Source: Runella defluvii (lineage in GTDB: Bacteria > Bacteroidota > Bacteroidia > Cytophagales > Spirosomataceae). From it: 64,000 bases of DNA. Under the pieces are notes generated by a model. It did no database searches and was not told the DNA's origin. It was given only the letters and a program-made list of their open reading frames with translations. The position numbers were made by a program, and so were the translations under genes. The stretch is taken from positions 124,001-188,000 of the forward strand of contig NZ_JACIBY010000012.1 in NCBI RefSeq assembly GCF_014195535.1, in the 5' to 3' direction. Shown here piece by piece: positions 16,987 through 26,145 of this stretch. Every line of letters begins with the position of its first letter. The stretch's first letter is position 1.

Positions 16987-17673
16987 CTATTGACGTTCGT
17001 GAAATGCTGTTTTCTGTTGTTTCATGAACGTTTGCCATCCAGCTGGGAAAATAGCCTGATTGTTTTCGGTCATAGCTTCCATCTTTTGTTGAATGGAGGC
17101 TTGAATTGCTTTAGGAAGTGAATAAAACGCTTTGTCCACTTGGGTTTCTCGTTCAAAATCAAGGACTCCATTTTGATGTCGAATGGCGTATTTTTGGTCT
17201 TTGTAATAAATGATAAATTTGATTCTTCCGTCGTCGTATCCATTAGCCCCTTTCGTTCCATAGACAATGATTGGGTCAGGTATTCCATCTTTATCTACAT
17301 CATTAAAACTGCAATATTTCGTCCAAAACCAGATGTTACTTTCTTGTTTTTCTTTGGCAAGAACAAAATCATTGATTTCCCAAAGTTTGATAAAAGAGGC
17401 TTTTTCTACTTTTAAATTAATTGCTTTAATTTTGGTATGAAGAGTGTCTTTTCCGTTTGCAATTTTATCAATGTTTTCAGTCAATAAGCAATAATATTGT
17501 CCAGCTTTGTCGGAGTATTTGTACGCGCGATAAATAGGAAAGTTGATCCCAAAGTTTTTTTGAACACTACTCGGAAATAGCGTATTAATTTGCTGGTTAG
17601 TAAGTATTTCTATTTGAAAAAAAAGGGGAGTATAGGAGGTTGTAGCAAGCAATAAAAGTAGTAAAAATCGCAT
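16987..17673 (-). CDS. Secreted protein of unknown function
   Basis: 228 residues from the ATG at 17673, which gives the compact signal MRFLLLLLLATTSYT; a start 11 codons earlier adds a polar extension. The mature part has alternating beta-like stretches. Residues 124-155 include DVDKDGIPDPIIVYGTKG and YDDGRIKFIIYY, a calcium-loop-like DxDxDG motif beside a beta hairpin, like VCBS repeats. The C-terminus is helical and ends IFPAGWQTFMKQQ. It precedes the glycine-zipper gene by 25 bp. The function is not known. Confidence 0.65.
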   Translation of the reverse strand: MRFLLLLLLATTSYTPLFFQIEILTNQQINTLFPSSVQKNFGINFPIYRAYKYSDKAGQYYCLLTENIDKIANGKDTLHTKIKAINLKVEKASFIKLWEINDFVLAKEKQESNIWFWTKYCSFNDVDKDGIPDPIIVYGTKGANGYDDGRIKFIIYYKDQKYAIRHQNGVLDFERETQVDKAFYSLPKAIQASIQQKMEAMTENNQAIFPAGWQTFMKQQKTAFHERQ

Positions 17674-17745
17674 AAATAGGTTATTAATGGAGTAAATGTT
17701 GGCCAATACCTGAGATAGTTGAGGTATTGGCCAAATTTTTAAAAG

Positions 17746-19653
17746 TTACTGTCCAATCACAATTTCTTTTTCCTGATAGCCCCCCCGCGTTGAAAGTAGC
17801 TTAACTTTTGCTTTAACGCTTCCCGTTTGGTTGAGTTTTACACGAAAAACGCCTTCTTTCGTCTCGTTAGGAGCCGTATAACCCGCAAAAATGGTTTTAT
17901 CAAACAAGGTTGGTTGGGTAATCACCACTTTTGCTTCTTCAAAACCTTTCAACAAGTTCTTGTCAATGTCGAGGGTGAGGCGGTCTTCTTGAACGATTTT
18001 AACGCGTTTGGCTTGCTCAAGGGCAACGGGAAGTTTTCCCGTATTGCTCCATTTAACTCGAATTTCGTATTCTTTGTTTGGAAGTGCTTTGACCGAAACG
18101 TCCTTAAACTCCACTTGCGGAAGCTCCAGCGCCATGCCTAAGTTGAAAAGAGATTGTTTCGAAATCCACGTTTCCAAGTTCCAAGCTGGGCCATTTTGGG
18201 CAAAAAACTTGGGATGGAAGCCACCAAGTTCGACTTCTCCCAAAACGGGGTGCGTAAATTTTGTCCAAGGTTTAAAGCCGTTCTTTTTATTGGCTTCGTC
18301 GTCCCACATGAGGCCGTCATATTCGTCGTATTGGCCATCTTTGTCGTAATCTTTCATGGCGCCACCGTTCCAAAGCTCATCACCGTACCAGATGGAACCG
18401 TAATAAAAATACCCAAAATCAGGGCCGTGGCCAAAGAGAGGTTGGGGTTTTGAAGGGTCACCCGTCACGCGGTCGGTTTTGCTGCGCGTCGCATAGGTGT
18501 AATAGACATCGCCCGCCCACGGATAGTTGGTGTGCGAAAGCCCAAGGCTGTCCATGTGTTTGTAAATAGCCAAGTCAGCAGGAAACATACTTTCTTCGCT
18601 TTTCGACGTTGATGGTGGGCGCAAGTGCATGGGCACCCGCGTATCCATCGAGTTGACCACCGAAATATTAGGATGTTGAAGCAACCACAATACCGTCGAA
18701 CGCGTTTCAATCTCGCTCAACGGATAATCACCCGCTCCACCTTGGGTATAGCCCCTGCCCGTGAGGTCGCCACCTTGGTCGGGGCGCCAGTTTTCGGGGT
18801 AGTTGCGGTGGTTGTCGAGTCCACCTATTCCGTCTTCGTTGTATTTGCCATCGCCGTCGTTATCAATGCCCTCGGTATAAACGAGCCATTCTCCTTTTCC
18901 TTCTTGAACGCGTTTCATCAAGCGCGGGTCGCGGGGGTCTAGGATAAAGTCTGCCTTCTCTTTTTCAGCTTTGGTGACTGCTTTTTTACGAATTTGGTAA
19001 ATCACGCCGTCGCCGTCGAGGTCTTCTTCGGGATCTTCGTCGAGCAAACCATCACGGTCATCGTCTTTGGGATGCACGGTACTGCGATTTCGCTGGGCCG
19101 AAAACAAATACATGGTTGAGCCATCAGGATTATTTTCGGGACGTAAATAAATGGTTTTTGTATCAATCAGTTTGGTGATGGCGGCGTCTTTGCCGTAGTT
19201 ATCGAGCAGGTGTTTGGTGAGCCATAAAATTGCTTCGCTACTGGTCACTTCACCACTGTGGCGGCCTGCTTCAAAGTAAGCGGCAGGTTTGTCGGTATGC
19301 TTGCCCGTTTTTTTGTTGGTGAGGGTCATTTGAAGAATAGGACGACCTTCGTAGCTTTTCGCAACTTCGTATAAGTCAACGAGATTGGGGTATTGCTCGG
19401 CCCATTTACGGTACCAGTGATACATCACATCGGGTGAGTGATAGACATCAAATGCAAGTTTGTCAGTAGGGGTGTACTGGACGTCTTTGAAATAATGTTT
19501 TTTGAAAAAACTTACCCCATGACGTTCTCCTTTGACGGTGTAGAATTTGTTAGCGGTGTCTTGTTCGGGCCATTTTGGTTCGGGATAATAGGATTTTTGA
19601 GCCCAAATACTGACAGAAATCAGTACGAGCGAAAGAGTAGAAAGGGTTTTCAT
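17746..19653 (-). CDS. M14 family zinc carboxypeptidase, secreted
   Basis: 635 residues with signal peptide MKTLSTLSLVLISVSIWA. The metal-binding pair is H132 and E135 in GRHSGEV, and the NPDG motif (175-178, RPENNPDGS) follows at the expected distance. Three Asp-rich loops (DDDRDGLLDEDPEEDLDGDG, EGIDNDGDGKYNEDG and DYDKDGQYDEYDG) look like calcium-binding insertions. A C-terminal beta domain (about 520-635) resembles those used for secretion or stability. It removes C-terminal residues from peptides outside the cytoplasm. It stands near the S9 peptidase but on the other strand. Confidence 0.9.
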   Translation of the reverse strand: MKTLSTLSLVLISVSIWAQKSYYPEPKWPEQDTANKFYTVKGERHGVSFFKKHYFKDVQYTPTDKLAFDVYHSPDVMYHWYRKWAEQYPNLVDLYEVAKSYEGRPILQMTLTNKKTGKHTDKPAAYFEAGRHSGEVTSSEAILWLTKHLLDNYGKDAAITKLIDTKTIYLRPENNPDGSTMYLFSAQRNRSTVHPKDDDRDGLLDEDPEEDLDGDGVIYQIRKKAVTKAEKEKADFILDPRDPRLMKRVQEGKGEWLVYTEGIDNDGDGKYNEDGIGGLDNHRNYPENWRPDQGGDLTGRGYTQGGAGDYPLSEIETRSTVLWLLQHPNISVVNSMDTRVPMHLRPPSTSKSEESMFPADLAIYKHMDSLGLSHTNYPWAGDVYYTYATRSKTDRVTGDPSKPQPLFGHGPDFGYFYYGSIWYGDELWNGGAMKDYDKDGQYDEYDGLMWDDEANKKNGFKPWTKFTHPVLGEVELGGFHPKFFAQNGPAWNLETWISKQSLFNLGMALELPQVEFKDVSVKALPNKEYEIRVKWSNTGKLPVALEQAKRVKIVQEDRLTLDIDKNLLKGFEEAKVVITQPTLFDKTIFAGYTAPNETKEGVFRVKLNQTGSVKAKVKLLSTRGGYQEKEIVIGQ

Positions 19654-19740
19654 TGGAATTTAGAGAGTGTTGTTGAATGGGCAAATTAGCTATTTTTGGC
19701 CAAAAATTAGTAGATATTACGTTTAACCTAACCAATAAAA

Positions 19741-20085
19741 ATGAACCTAAAGAAAGTGGTGTCGCTGTTGTTAGCGATTTTGTTTACCTATTTTGTGGTC
19801 GTACAGTACAACGACCCCGACCCTGAGCTGTGGATGCCGATTTATGGGATTGCCGTCGCGGCTAGTTTGAGTATATTTTTTGGGAAAGCCCCCAACCGCT
19901 ACGTATTTTTCATTTTGGCGGGAGCTTATTTTTTAGCGGCTTTTCAGCAGTGGCCACCTAAGTACGAAGGGGTATTTTGGGGAGAAATGGCCATGCGTTC
20001 CATCAACATCGAACTCGCCCGTGAGTCGTTGGGCTTGGCCATCAGTGCTTTAGGAATGGTTATTTTGGGCTTTTTACGTAATTAA
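19741..20085 (+). CDS. TMEM220-like membrane protein
   Basis: 114 residues and four hydrophobic helices. The conserved VQYNDPDPELWMPIYG stretch (about 22-37) and the WPPKYEGVFWGE segment near 77 match the TMEM220 family, small membrane proteins found in bacteria and animals with no proven function. ATG start; the gene is divergent from the carboxypeptidase and convergent with the Smr gene. Confidence 0.8.
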   Translation: MNLKKVVSLLLAILFTYFVVVQYNDPDPELWMPIYGIAVAASLSIFFGKAPNRYVFFILAGAYFLAAFQQWPPKYEGVFWGEMAMRSINIELARESLGLAISALGMVILGFLRN

Positions 20086-20090
20086 GTTTC

Positions 20091-20163
20091 ACCTTCCCGA
20101 AAGTCCGTTATACCTTCCCGAAAGTTCAAAACCTTCCCGAAAGTTTTGAACTTTCGGGAAGGT
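20091..20163. repeat. Fold-back element with three direct and one inverted ACCTTCCCGAAAG copies
   Basis: ACCTTCCCGAAAGT occurs directly at 20091, 20112 and 20131, followed by its exact reverse complement at 20149-20163. The copy at 20112-20131 pairs over 20 bp with 20144-20163, so alternative hairpins are possible. It lies between convergent genes and shares the core CTTCCCGAAAG with the element at 25285. Confidence 0.85.
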
Positions 20164-20172
20164 GCTACTATC

Positions 20173-21144
20173 TTACTTGATTTTTACCTTAGTGGCTCCG
20201 TAGCCAAACTTCTCTTTTTGAGCGTCTTCGTAAAACTTTACGTTTTTGTGCTTGCTCATTCGGCGGTGGAGTTCAGTACGTAAGACTCCGTTTCCAACGC
20301 CGTGAATAAACGTAATTTCGTCCATTCCGCTGGCGATGGCTTTTTCGAGCTGTTGCTCAAATGTCTTCAATTGAATCGCAATCATTTCGTTGTTATTCAA
20401 CGCCAAAAAATCACGCGTCAGTTTTTCGATGTGCAAATCAACGACCGAAGAAGGACGCTCAATGGGCAGAGAAACAGCAGGTTCTGGCTCGTTTTTCTCC
20501 ATCATTTTTTCTTTCAACACCTGCGCATTGAGCGGCTGGTCTAGCTTTTCGTCGGCGTCGAGCTGAAAGAGGTACGCGTCCTTTTCAAGGATGGATGCTT
20601 TGCGTTTGTTTTTAAAGAAAGTGTTGGCCCTAAACTTAATACGCTTCGTAAGCGGAGCCCTTTCGGGCGAAAACCCAACGGTGAAATAGAGGCAATGAAA
20701 CACAAACGTGCCCCAGTCTTCAAAATCTTTGATCAGTAATTCGTGGACTTTAAGGGCGCTTTTGGCCTTGAGATACCCTCCCGAAATACCTCTTTGGTGG
20801 CGTTCGGTGGGAGTAGCGAGCGAATAAGGTAAATCCCAATCGGTATTGTTGACGAGATGAAGAACGATTTCGCGGTCGTTCAGCGGAACAAACGCCATAA
20901 AAATCCCCTTTTCAGCACGGATACCCGTGGGGCGGCTATCAGTAGCTTTATCGGGCGTGGGTTGGGGTTTTACCGTACGAAAAGCCTGTGCTTCAACGGC
21001 TGAAACGACAGCCAATTCACGCTTTAAAACGGGCAAACGAAACCCGTCTTCGATTTCGATTTCGATGACGTTGTTGGGTAAAATTCGGGTAACGATACCC
21101 TCTTCTTTGGAATGGATTAATCGGACTTTATCGCCTATGTTCAT
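20173..21144 (-). CDS. Smr/MutS2-C domain protein with DUF2027-type N-terminus
   Basis: 323 residues from the ATG at 21144 (MNIGDKVRLIHSKEEG); an upstream start in the same frame would overlap the recQ stop. The N-terminal 60 residues form an SH3-like DUF2027 start. The C-terminal 85 residues are an Smr domain, with VVDLHIEKL and the FIHGVGNGVLR catalytic-type loop, ending FGYGATKVKI. Smr domains nick or bind structured DNA or RNA. It follows recQ by 37 bp on the same strand, suggesting a shared transcript and possibly a role in nucleic-acid repair or ribosome rescue. Confidence 0.88.
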   Translation of the reverse strand: MNIGDKVRLIHSKEEGIVTRILPNNVIEIEIEDGFRLPVLKRELAVVSAVEAQAFRTVKPQPTPDKATDSRPTGIRAEKGIFMAFVPLNDREIVLHLVNNTDWDLPYSLATPTERHQRGISGGYLKAKSALKVHELLIKDFEDWGTFVFHCLYFTVGFSPERAPLTKRIKFRANTFFKNKRKASILEKDAYLFQLDADEKLDQPLNAQVLKEKMMEKNEPEPAVSLPIERPSSVVDLHIEKLTRDFLALNNNEMIAIQLKTFEQQLEKAIASGMDEITFIHGVGNGVLRTELHRRMSKHKNVKFYEDAQKEKFGYGATKVKIK

Positions 21145-21181
21145 TGTGGTAATGTTCGTTGTTTTATTGTTTTTTAAAGCT

Positions 21182-23089
21182 TCATGACTCCTGTAGTCGT
21201 ATTCTTCCTTCATTTTCATACAAAACGACTTCGTCCTCCAATAGTTCCCGCAGCGTTGCGATGGCGGCTTGTTCGTTTTTTAATCCAAAGGCTGCTACTA
21301 ATTGCTGGGGAGTAAGCGGACTTAGCTTCAAAAGTCGGAGCATTTCGGCCCGAATGGGGGCATGTTCGGCGGGAGATGCGGCTTTTTTCTTTTTGGCTAA
21401 ACAATTATCGCAAATGCCACAATCGGCGTCGCTTGGTTCGCCAAAATAGTTTTGGAGTAATTGCGTTCGACAACGATTTTGTTGTTTTACATAATTGATT
21501 ACGGCTGCAATTCGTTGCAAATCAGTTTGATGTTTTTCTTCAATCGCCAGGGCATTGATGGGCATTTGGAAGGCATCGAAGCGGGGAGTGGCAAAGCCAA
21601 ATTGGGGCTTAACTCGCTGTTTGTCATAGACAATCATGCCAAGGTCATGAAGCCCTTGCAGAAGTTTGACCACATCGGCTTCCATTGTGTAATGTTTTTG
21701 CCCAATGGCAGTTTCCGAAATGGGGACAAACTGGTTAAATAGCTCACCCCCGTACATACGCAGCAACAGTTTGATAAAACTATCGTATTGAGGGTACTTG
21801 AGTTGGAGTTCGTACAGTGAGCGGTTATCGACCGTAATATGAACTTTAGAAACGCTATTGTAGGCTTCGCTCAATTGTACAAAGCCCTCTTCTTCAAGGA
21901 GTTTAATGGCAAAGTGGGTTTCAGAGAGGGGCAACCCAAACGTGCCTGTAAAGTCTTGTAAGTCGAAGTCAAAGGTTTCAAATTCGCCCCCTCCCACGGG
22001 GACTTTATAATAATTGGAAAGCGCCTGATACACACGACGGAGCAGGTCGATAGGTGGATATTTTTGGTCAACATTTCGGGCTAATTCGTCCAAATCATGC
22101 TGCGAATACAAGGCCACAGCGTAGGCGCGCTGCCCATCTCTCCCTGCCCGTCCCGCTTCTTGGTAGTAAGCTTCGAGGGTGTCGGGCAAATCAATGTGAA
22201 TTACCGAACGAACATCGGGCTTGTCGATACCCATACCAAAAGCATTGGTAGCGACCATCACCCGCGAACGGTTGCGAATCCAAGCTTCTTGCTTTTCGCT
22301 GCGTTGTTTATTGGGAATACCCGCATGGTAAAAATCAGCCCGAATGCCGTTTCGATTAAGCCAATCGGCAACCTCTTTGGTACGACGACGATTACGAACA
22401 TAAATGATGGAACTTCCCTGTACGTTTTGTAAAATGCGGAGCAGTCGAGCGTCTTTGTTTTCTTCAAAAAATGCGGAATACGACAAATTGGCTCGCGCAA
22501 AGGTTGATTGGAAAACGGCGGGTTCGCGCATTTCCAATTTCTCACAAATATCTATCTTAACGGGGTCGGTGGCAGAAGCGGTCAGGGCAATCAGGGGAAC
22601 CGTAGGAATCAACTGACGAAAAGCCGCAATTTGTAAATAGGCTGGACGAAAGTCATACCCCCATTGTGAAATACAGTGTGCTTCGTCGATGGCCAAAAGC
22701 GAAATTTTCATTTGCTTGACCCGCGTCAAAAAAATATCGGTTCGTAAGCGTTCGGGCGAAACGTACAGGAATTTAGTCGTTCCGTGAATGCAGTTATCAA
22801 GCACAATGTCGATTTCGTGCCAATTCATTCCCGAATAAATGGCTGCTGCCATGATACGCCGCCGCTTGAGTTGCTCCACTTGGTCTTTCATGAGGGCAAT
22901 CAATGGCGTAACGACAATACAAACACCCTCTTTTGCCAACGCAGGGACTTGAAAACACACCGACTTTCCCCCGCCTGTTGGGAGTAACGCGAGCGTGTCT
23001 CGCCCCGACAAAATACATTGAATAATATCTTCTTGTAGCGGACGAAACGAATCGTAATTCCAGTACTGTTTTAAAATGTCATGAATCAT
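21182..23089 (-). CDS. recQ: RecQ-family ATP-dependent DNA helicase
   Basis: 635 residues. The Walker A LPTGGGKS (K42), the DEAH box (135-138, followed by CISQWGYDFRP) and motif VI (QEAGRAGRDG) are intact. The RecQ zinc/winged-helix region includes CRTQLL, then CGICDNC near residue 550. The length ends soon after the winged helix with only a short tail, so there is no obvious HRDC domain, unlike the longer RecQ paralogue. It unwinds forked and recombination DNA with 3'-5' polarity. It is followed by the Smr gene on the same strand. Confidence 0.9.
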   Translation of the reverse strand: MIHDILKQYWNYDSFRPLQEDIIQCILSGRDTLALLPTGGGKSVCFQVPALAKEGVCIVVTPLIALMKDQVEQLKRRRIMAAAIYSGMNWHEIDIVLDNCIHGTTKFLYVSPERLRTDIFLTRVKQMKISLLAIDEAHCISQWGYDFRPAYLQIAAFRQLIPTVPLIALTASATDPVKIDICEKLEMREPAVFQSTFARANLSYSAFFEENKDARLLRILQNVQGSSIIYVRNRRRTKEVADWLNRNGIRADFYHAGIPNKQRSEKQEAWIRNRSRVMVATNAFGMGIDKPDVRSVIHIDLPDTLEAYYQEAGRAGRDGQRAYAVALYSQHDLDELARNVDQKYPPIDLLRRVYQALSNYYKVPVGGGEFETFDFDLQDFTGTFGLPLSETHFAIKLLEEEGFVQLSEAYNSVSKVHITVDNRSLYELQLKYPQYDSFIKLLLRMYGGELFNQFVPISETAIGQKHYTMEADVVKLLQGLHDLGMIVYDKQRVKPQFGFATPRFDAFQMPINALAIEEKHQTDLQRIAAVINYVKQQNRCRTQLLQNYFGEPSDADCGICDNCLAKKKKAASPAEHAPIRAEMLRLLKLSPLTPQQLVAAFGLKNEQAAIATLRELLEDEVVLYENEGRIRLQES

Positions 23090-23159
23090 ACTTCCCTAAC
23101 TCCAATCGAAACGCAAAGGTAACAGTTGGGGTGGAAAAACGTCTTTCTCCCAAAAAAAC

Positions 23160-23183
23160 AAGGCGCGACATTTGTCGCGCCTT
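23160..23183 (-). terminator. Terminator of sucC
   Basis: A perfect 10-bp stem AAGGCGCGAC/GTCGCGCCTT with a 4-base loop is followed, on the minus strand, by a run of T. It lies 28 bp after the sucC stop. Confidence 0.88.
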
Positions 23184-23210
23184 GCCATGAGAATACAATA
23201 TGGGTTTTTC

Positions 23211-24434
23211 TTACAGACCCAATGACTTCAAAACTTCAGTCACTTTCGCAGCTGCTTCTTTGAACTCGATGGCTGAGAAAACTTGCAAACCTGATTCGTT
23301 GATGATGCGAGCACCTTCTTCAGCATTGGTTCCTTGCAAACGAACGATGATAGGTACTGGAATGTTTCCGATGGCTTTGTAGGCTTCAACTACCCCTGTT
23401 GCTACACGGTCGCAACGAACGATTCCACCAAAGATGTTAATCAAGATAGCTTTTACGTTCGGGTCTTTTAAGATAATACGGAAGCCAGCTTCCACCGTTT
23501 TTGCGTTAGCGCCACCACCTACGTCCAAGAAGTTCGCAGGTTCACCACCCGACAACTTGATAAGGTCCATGGTAGCCATTGCCAAACCAGCACCGTTTAC
23601 CATACAACCTACGTTTCCGTCAAGTTTTACGTAGTTAAGGTTGCTTTCACCTGCTTCTACTTCCAAAGGATCTTCTTCGTTAGTATCGCGCATGTCGGCT
23701 AGGTCGGCGTGGCGGATGAGTGCGTTGTCATCAAGGTTTACTTTGGCGTCAACGGCTAAGATTTTATCATCCGAAGTTTTCAACACAGGGTTGATTTCAA
23801 ACATGGCCGCATCCGATTCGATGTACGCACTGTAAAGCGCCGAAACGAATTTTACCATTTCTTTGAAAGCATTGCCAGTAAGACCAAACGCAAACGCAAT
23901 TTTGCGGGCTTGGAAACCTTGCAAACCTACGCGAGGATCCACCCACTCCTTGATGATTTTCTCAGGCGAATGTTCGGCCACTTCTTCGATGTCCATACCA
24001 CCTTCAGTACTTGCCATGATAACAGGGCACCCTTTAGCACGGTCAAGAAGAATTGACATGTAAAACTCTTTAGGCTCCGAAGCCCCAGGATAGTACGCAT
24101 CTTCTGCCAAGAAAATCTTGTTTACTTTTTTTCCTTCTGGGCCTGTTTGGTGCGTCACCAACACGTGTCCGAGGAGGTTAGTAGCTGTTTCACGAGCTTG
24201 GTCAGGTGATTTTACCACTTGAACGCCGCGTTGTTCGCTACCAACAATTTGACCCTTTCCGCGTCCACCTGCGTGGATTTGAGATTTAATAACGACAAAC
24301 TTAGAATTTGTACGTTCTGCGATAGTGCGGTAGGCTTCTACTGCGCGTTCTGGGGTATCAACCACGATGCCGTCTTGGACTCTGACACCGTATTTTTTGA
24401 GTATTTCTTTTCCTTGGTACTCGTGGATGTTCAT
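23211..24434 (-). CDS. sucC: Succinyl-CoA synthetase beta subunit (ADP-forming)
   Basis: 407 residues, the normal length. It starts MNIHEYQGKEILKKYGV, the family signature, followed by an ATP-grasp fold (SQIHAGGRGKGQIV, then MEINPVL-type FEINPVL). The C-terminal ligase domain has LDVGGGANAKTVEAGF and NIFGGIVRCDRVA. With the alpha subunit SucD it makes succinate and ATP from succinyl-CoA in the TCA cycle. No sucD lies beside it, so the subunits are encoded apart, as is common in Bacteroidota. Confidence 0.97.
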   Translation of the reverse strand: MNIHEYQGKEILKKYGVRVQDGIVVDTPERAVEAYRTIAERTNSKFVVIKSQIHAGGRGKGQIVGSEQRGVQVVKSPDQARETATNLLGHVLVTHQTGPEGKKVNKIFLAEDAYYPGASEPKEFYMSILLDRAKGCPVIMASTEGGMDIEEVAEHSPEKIIKEWVDPRVGLQGFQARKIAFAFGLTGNAFKEMVKFVSALYSAYIESDAAMFEINPVLKTSDDKILAVDAKVNLDDNALIRHADLADMRDTNEEDPLEVEAGESNLNYVKLDGNVGCMVNGAGLAMATMDLIKLSGGEPANFLDVGGGANAKTVEAGFRIILKDPNVKAILINIFGGIVRCDRVATGVVEAYKAIGNIPVPIIVRLQGTNAEEGARIINESGLQVFSAIEFKEAAAKVTEVLKSLGL

Positions 24435-24537
24435 ACTATTATTAGGTGAGTGTTTGTTTTTTTTAGTTTGGCCGTGCCAAATTACACAAAAGTTTTAACT
24501 TGGTTATTGAATTTCGGCATATAATTCAGCGTTATTT

Positions 24538-25278
24538 GTGAAACTAACCCTCAATGTCTTGCTAAAACGTCTCCTTTATAAATTCTGGAAATACCGTTTT
24601 ATGGTATCTGAGCCCCCAATTATTACCATGCAGGGGCTCTATCCGCTACTTTTGCTCTTGTTGTTGAGTATGGTGGCTTTGACATACCACATGGTTAGAA
24701 TTCAGTTCAAAGAAGCGGTCGATTTTTCAATGGATTGGAATTTGTTTTTGAGCTGGATTCCTCTAATCGTCGCTTTTATCGTGGATGTCACTGTTAAGCG
24801 TTTTCATAAGTGGTATGTATGGGTGGGGCTTTGGAGCGTTGTTTGGGTTTTGTTTTTTCCCAATGCGCCTTATATGATTACGGACCTTGTTCATTTGTCG
24901 GTGGACATGGGGAGCGACCTTACTTGGCACGATATGATTATGCTTTTTTTTTATGCGGAAGTGAGCTTATTCAACGGGCTTGTCTCCGTATATTGGATGC
25001 ATCGAAGCTGGCAAAAAACGTACTCCAAAGCCATTGGAAATCTCTTACTACTCGTCAGCTTCCCTTTAGCTGGTTTTGGAATTTATTTAGGAAGAGTTCG
25101 TCGATGGAACAGTTGGGACATCCTGCATAATCCACAAGAACTGTTCAATGCCATTTGGCAAAGCCTCACCGACCGAACAGCGCTCATCCTGAGCCTTGAG
25201 ATTGGGGTATTGCTCGGAATGCTTTACTTGGTTCTATGGGCATTGCTTCGTTTCAGAATCCGACATATCAATGATTAG
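24538..25278 (+). CDS. DUF1361 membrane protein
   Basis: 246 residues from a GTG at 24538; an ATG at 24601 would remove 21 residues ahead of the first helix and cannot be excluded. Six or so hydrophobic helices are visible. The family motifs FPNAPYMITDLVHL and GFGIYLGRVRRWNSWD are both present. DUF1361 proteins are integral membrane proteins of unknown role. The gene is divergent from sucC and convergent with the DeoR regulator. Confidence 0.85.
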   Translation: MKLTLNVLLKRLLYKFWKYRFMVSEPPIITMQGLYPLLLLLLLSMVALTYHMVRIQFKEAVDFSMDWNLFLSWIPLIVAFIVDVTVKRFHKWYVWVGLWSVVWVLFFPNAPYMITDLVHLSVDMGSDLTWHDMIMLFFYAEVSLFNGLVSVYWMHRSWQKTYSKAIGNLLLLVSFPLAGFGIYLGRVRRWNSWDILHNPQELFNAIWQSLTDRTALILSLEIGVLLGMLYLVLWALLRFRIRHIND

Positions 25279-25284
25279 TAGCAC

Positions 25285-25336
25285 AACTTCCCGAAAGCTC
25301 TATAACTTCCCGAAAGCTTAGAGCTTTCGGGAAGTT
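25285..25336. repeat. Fold-back element with two direct and one inverted AACTTCCCGAAAGCT copies
   Basis: AACTTCCCGAAAGCTCT (25285-25301) is followed by a second direct copy (25304-25318) and the exact 17-bp reverse complement (25320-25336). The design and the core CTTCCCGAAAG match the element at 20091-20163. It separates two convergent genes. Confidence 0.85.
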
Positions 25337-25338
25337 AG

Positions 25339-26088
25339 TTACCGCAAAACCTTTACGCCTACGTTTGTGAATGCTTGAATAATCTCCGAAGATTGTTCAT
25401 CGGTGATAAGTACGTTTACCAAAGTCAAAGGGGCAAAAGTGAGGTATTTGTCTTTGCCTAATTTTGAAGAATCACACAGTAAATAAGTGACTTGGGCGTT
25501 TGCTGCCATCGACAGCGTCATTTCGGCTTCTTTTTCACTGACCGCACTGAGTCCTTTTTCAACCGAAATCCCCCCAACGCCCAAAAAAGCTTTGTCGGCT
25601 TGGTAGCGTCGAATGTGTTCGATGGACATGCTACCGTGAACCGCTTGTCTTTCCGCATCCACTTCGCCGCCTATGAGATTAATGGAAACGGCGCTGTTGA
25701 GGAGCTCGTGTACCACTGGTAACGAATTGGTAATGACTTTGATGCGTTTGTCCCGAATAAAGCCACACATCCTAAAAACGGTGCTTCCGCAATCCATAAA
25801 AATAACGTCTCCGTCTTGAATTTGTGCCGCTGCAATGCGACAAATGTGGTCTTTCTTATCGGCATTGACTGCTGATTTTTGAACAAAACTAATGGGCTGA
25901 TTGACCAAACTTAACTTCATAGCTCCTCCGTGGGTTCGATAAAGCAGGCCGTCGGCAGCCATTGTCCCTAAATCGCGACGTACCGTAATCTCCGACGTTT
26001 CAAGCACTTGTGCCAATTCCTTGACGTCAACGTCGCCTTTTTCATCCAATATTTTAAGGATGATTTGCTTTCTGCTTTGATAACTCAT
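25339..26088 (-). CDS. DeoR/GlpR family transcriptional regulator
   Basis: 249 residues from the ATG at 26088. The N-terminal helix-turn-helix ([20 protein letters not shown], then [26 protein letters not shown]) is textbook DeoR. The effector domain has [11 protein letters not shown] and LCDSSKLGK, the sugar-phosphate binding pattern of the family. It is divergent from nudK, and the 58-bp gap holds an exact 13-bp direct repeat at 26108 and 26128, which is a good candidate operator for both genes. The effector is unknown, probably a phosphorylated sugar. Confidence 0.92.
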   Translation of the reverse strand: MSYQSRKQIILKILDEKGDVDVKELAQVLETSEITVRRDLGTMAADGLLYRTHGGAMKLSLVNQPISFVQKSAVNADKKDHICRIAAAQIQDGDVIFMDCGSTVFRMCGFIRDKRIKVITNSLPVVHELLNSAVSINLIGGEVDAERQAVHGSMSIEHIRRYQADKAFLGVGGISVEKGLSAVSEKEAEMTLSMAANAQVTYLLCDSSKLGKDKYLTFAPLTLVNVLITDEQSSEIIQAFTNVGVKVLR

Positions 26089-26107
26089 GGATTTTGCTTT
26101 GATTTGT

Positions 26108-26140
26108 TCAAAAATAATCAAAATTTATCAAAAATAATCA
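26108..26140. promoter_or_regulatory. Candidate DeoR operator: 13-bp direct repeat with 20-bp period
   Basis: TCAAAAATAATCA occurs exactly at 26108-26120 and 26128-26140, so the copies sit on the same face of the helix. The repeat fills the gap between divergent regulator and nudK starts. DeoR-type proteins often bind such direct repeats; the link is inferred from position. Confidence 0.6.
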
Positions 26141-26145
26141 TTTTT

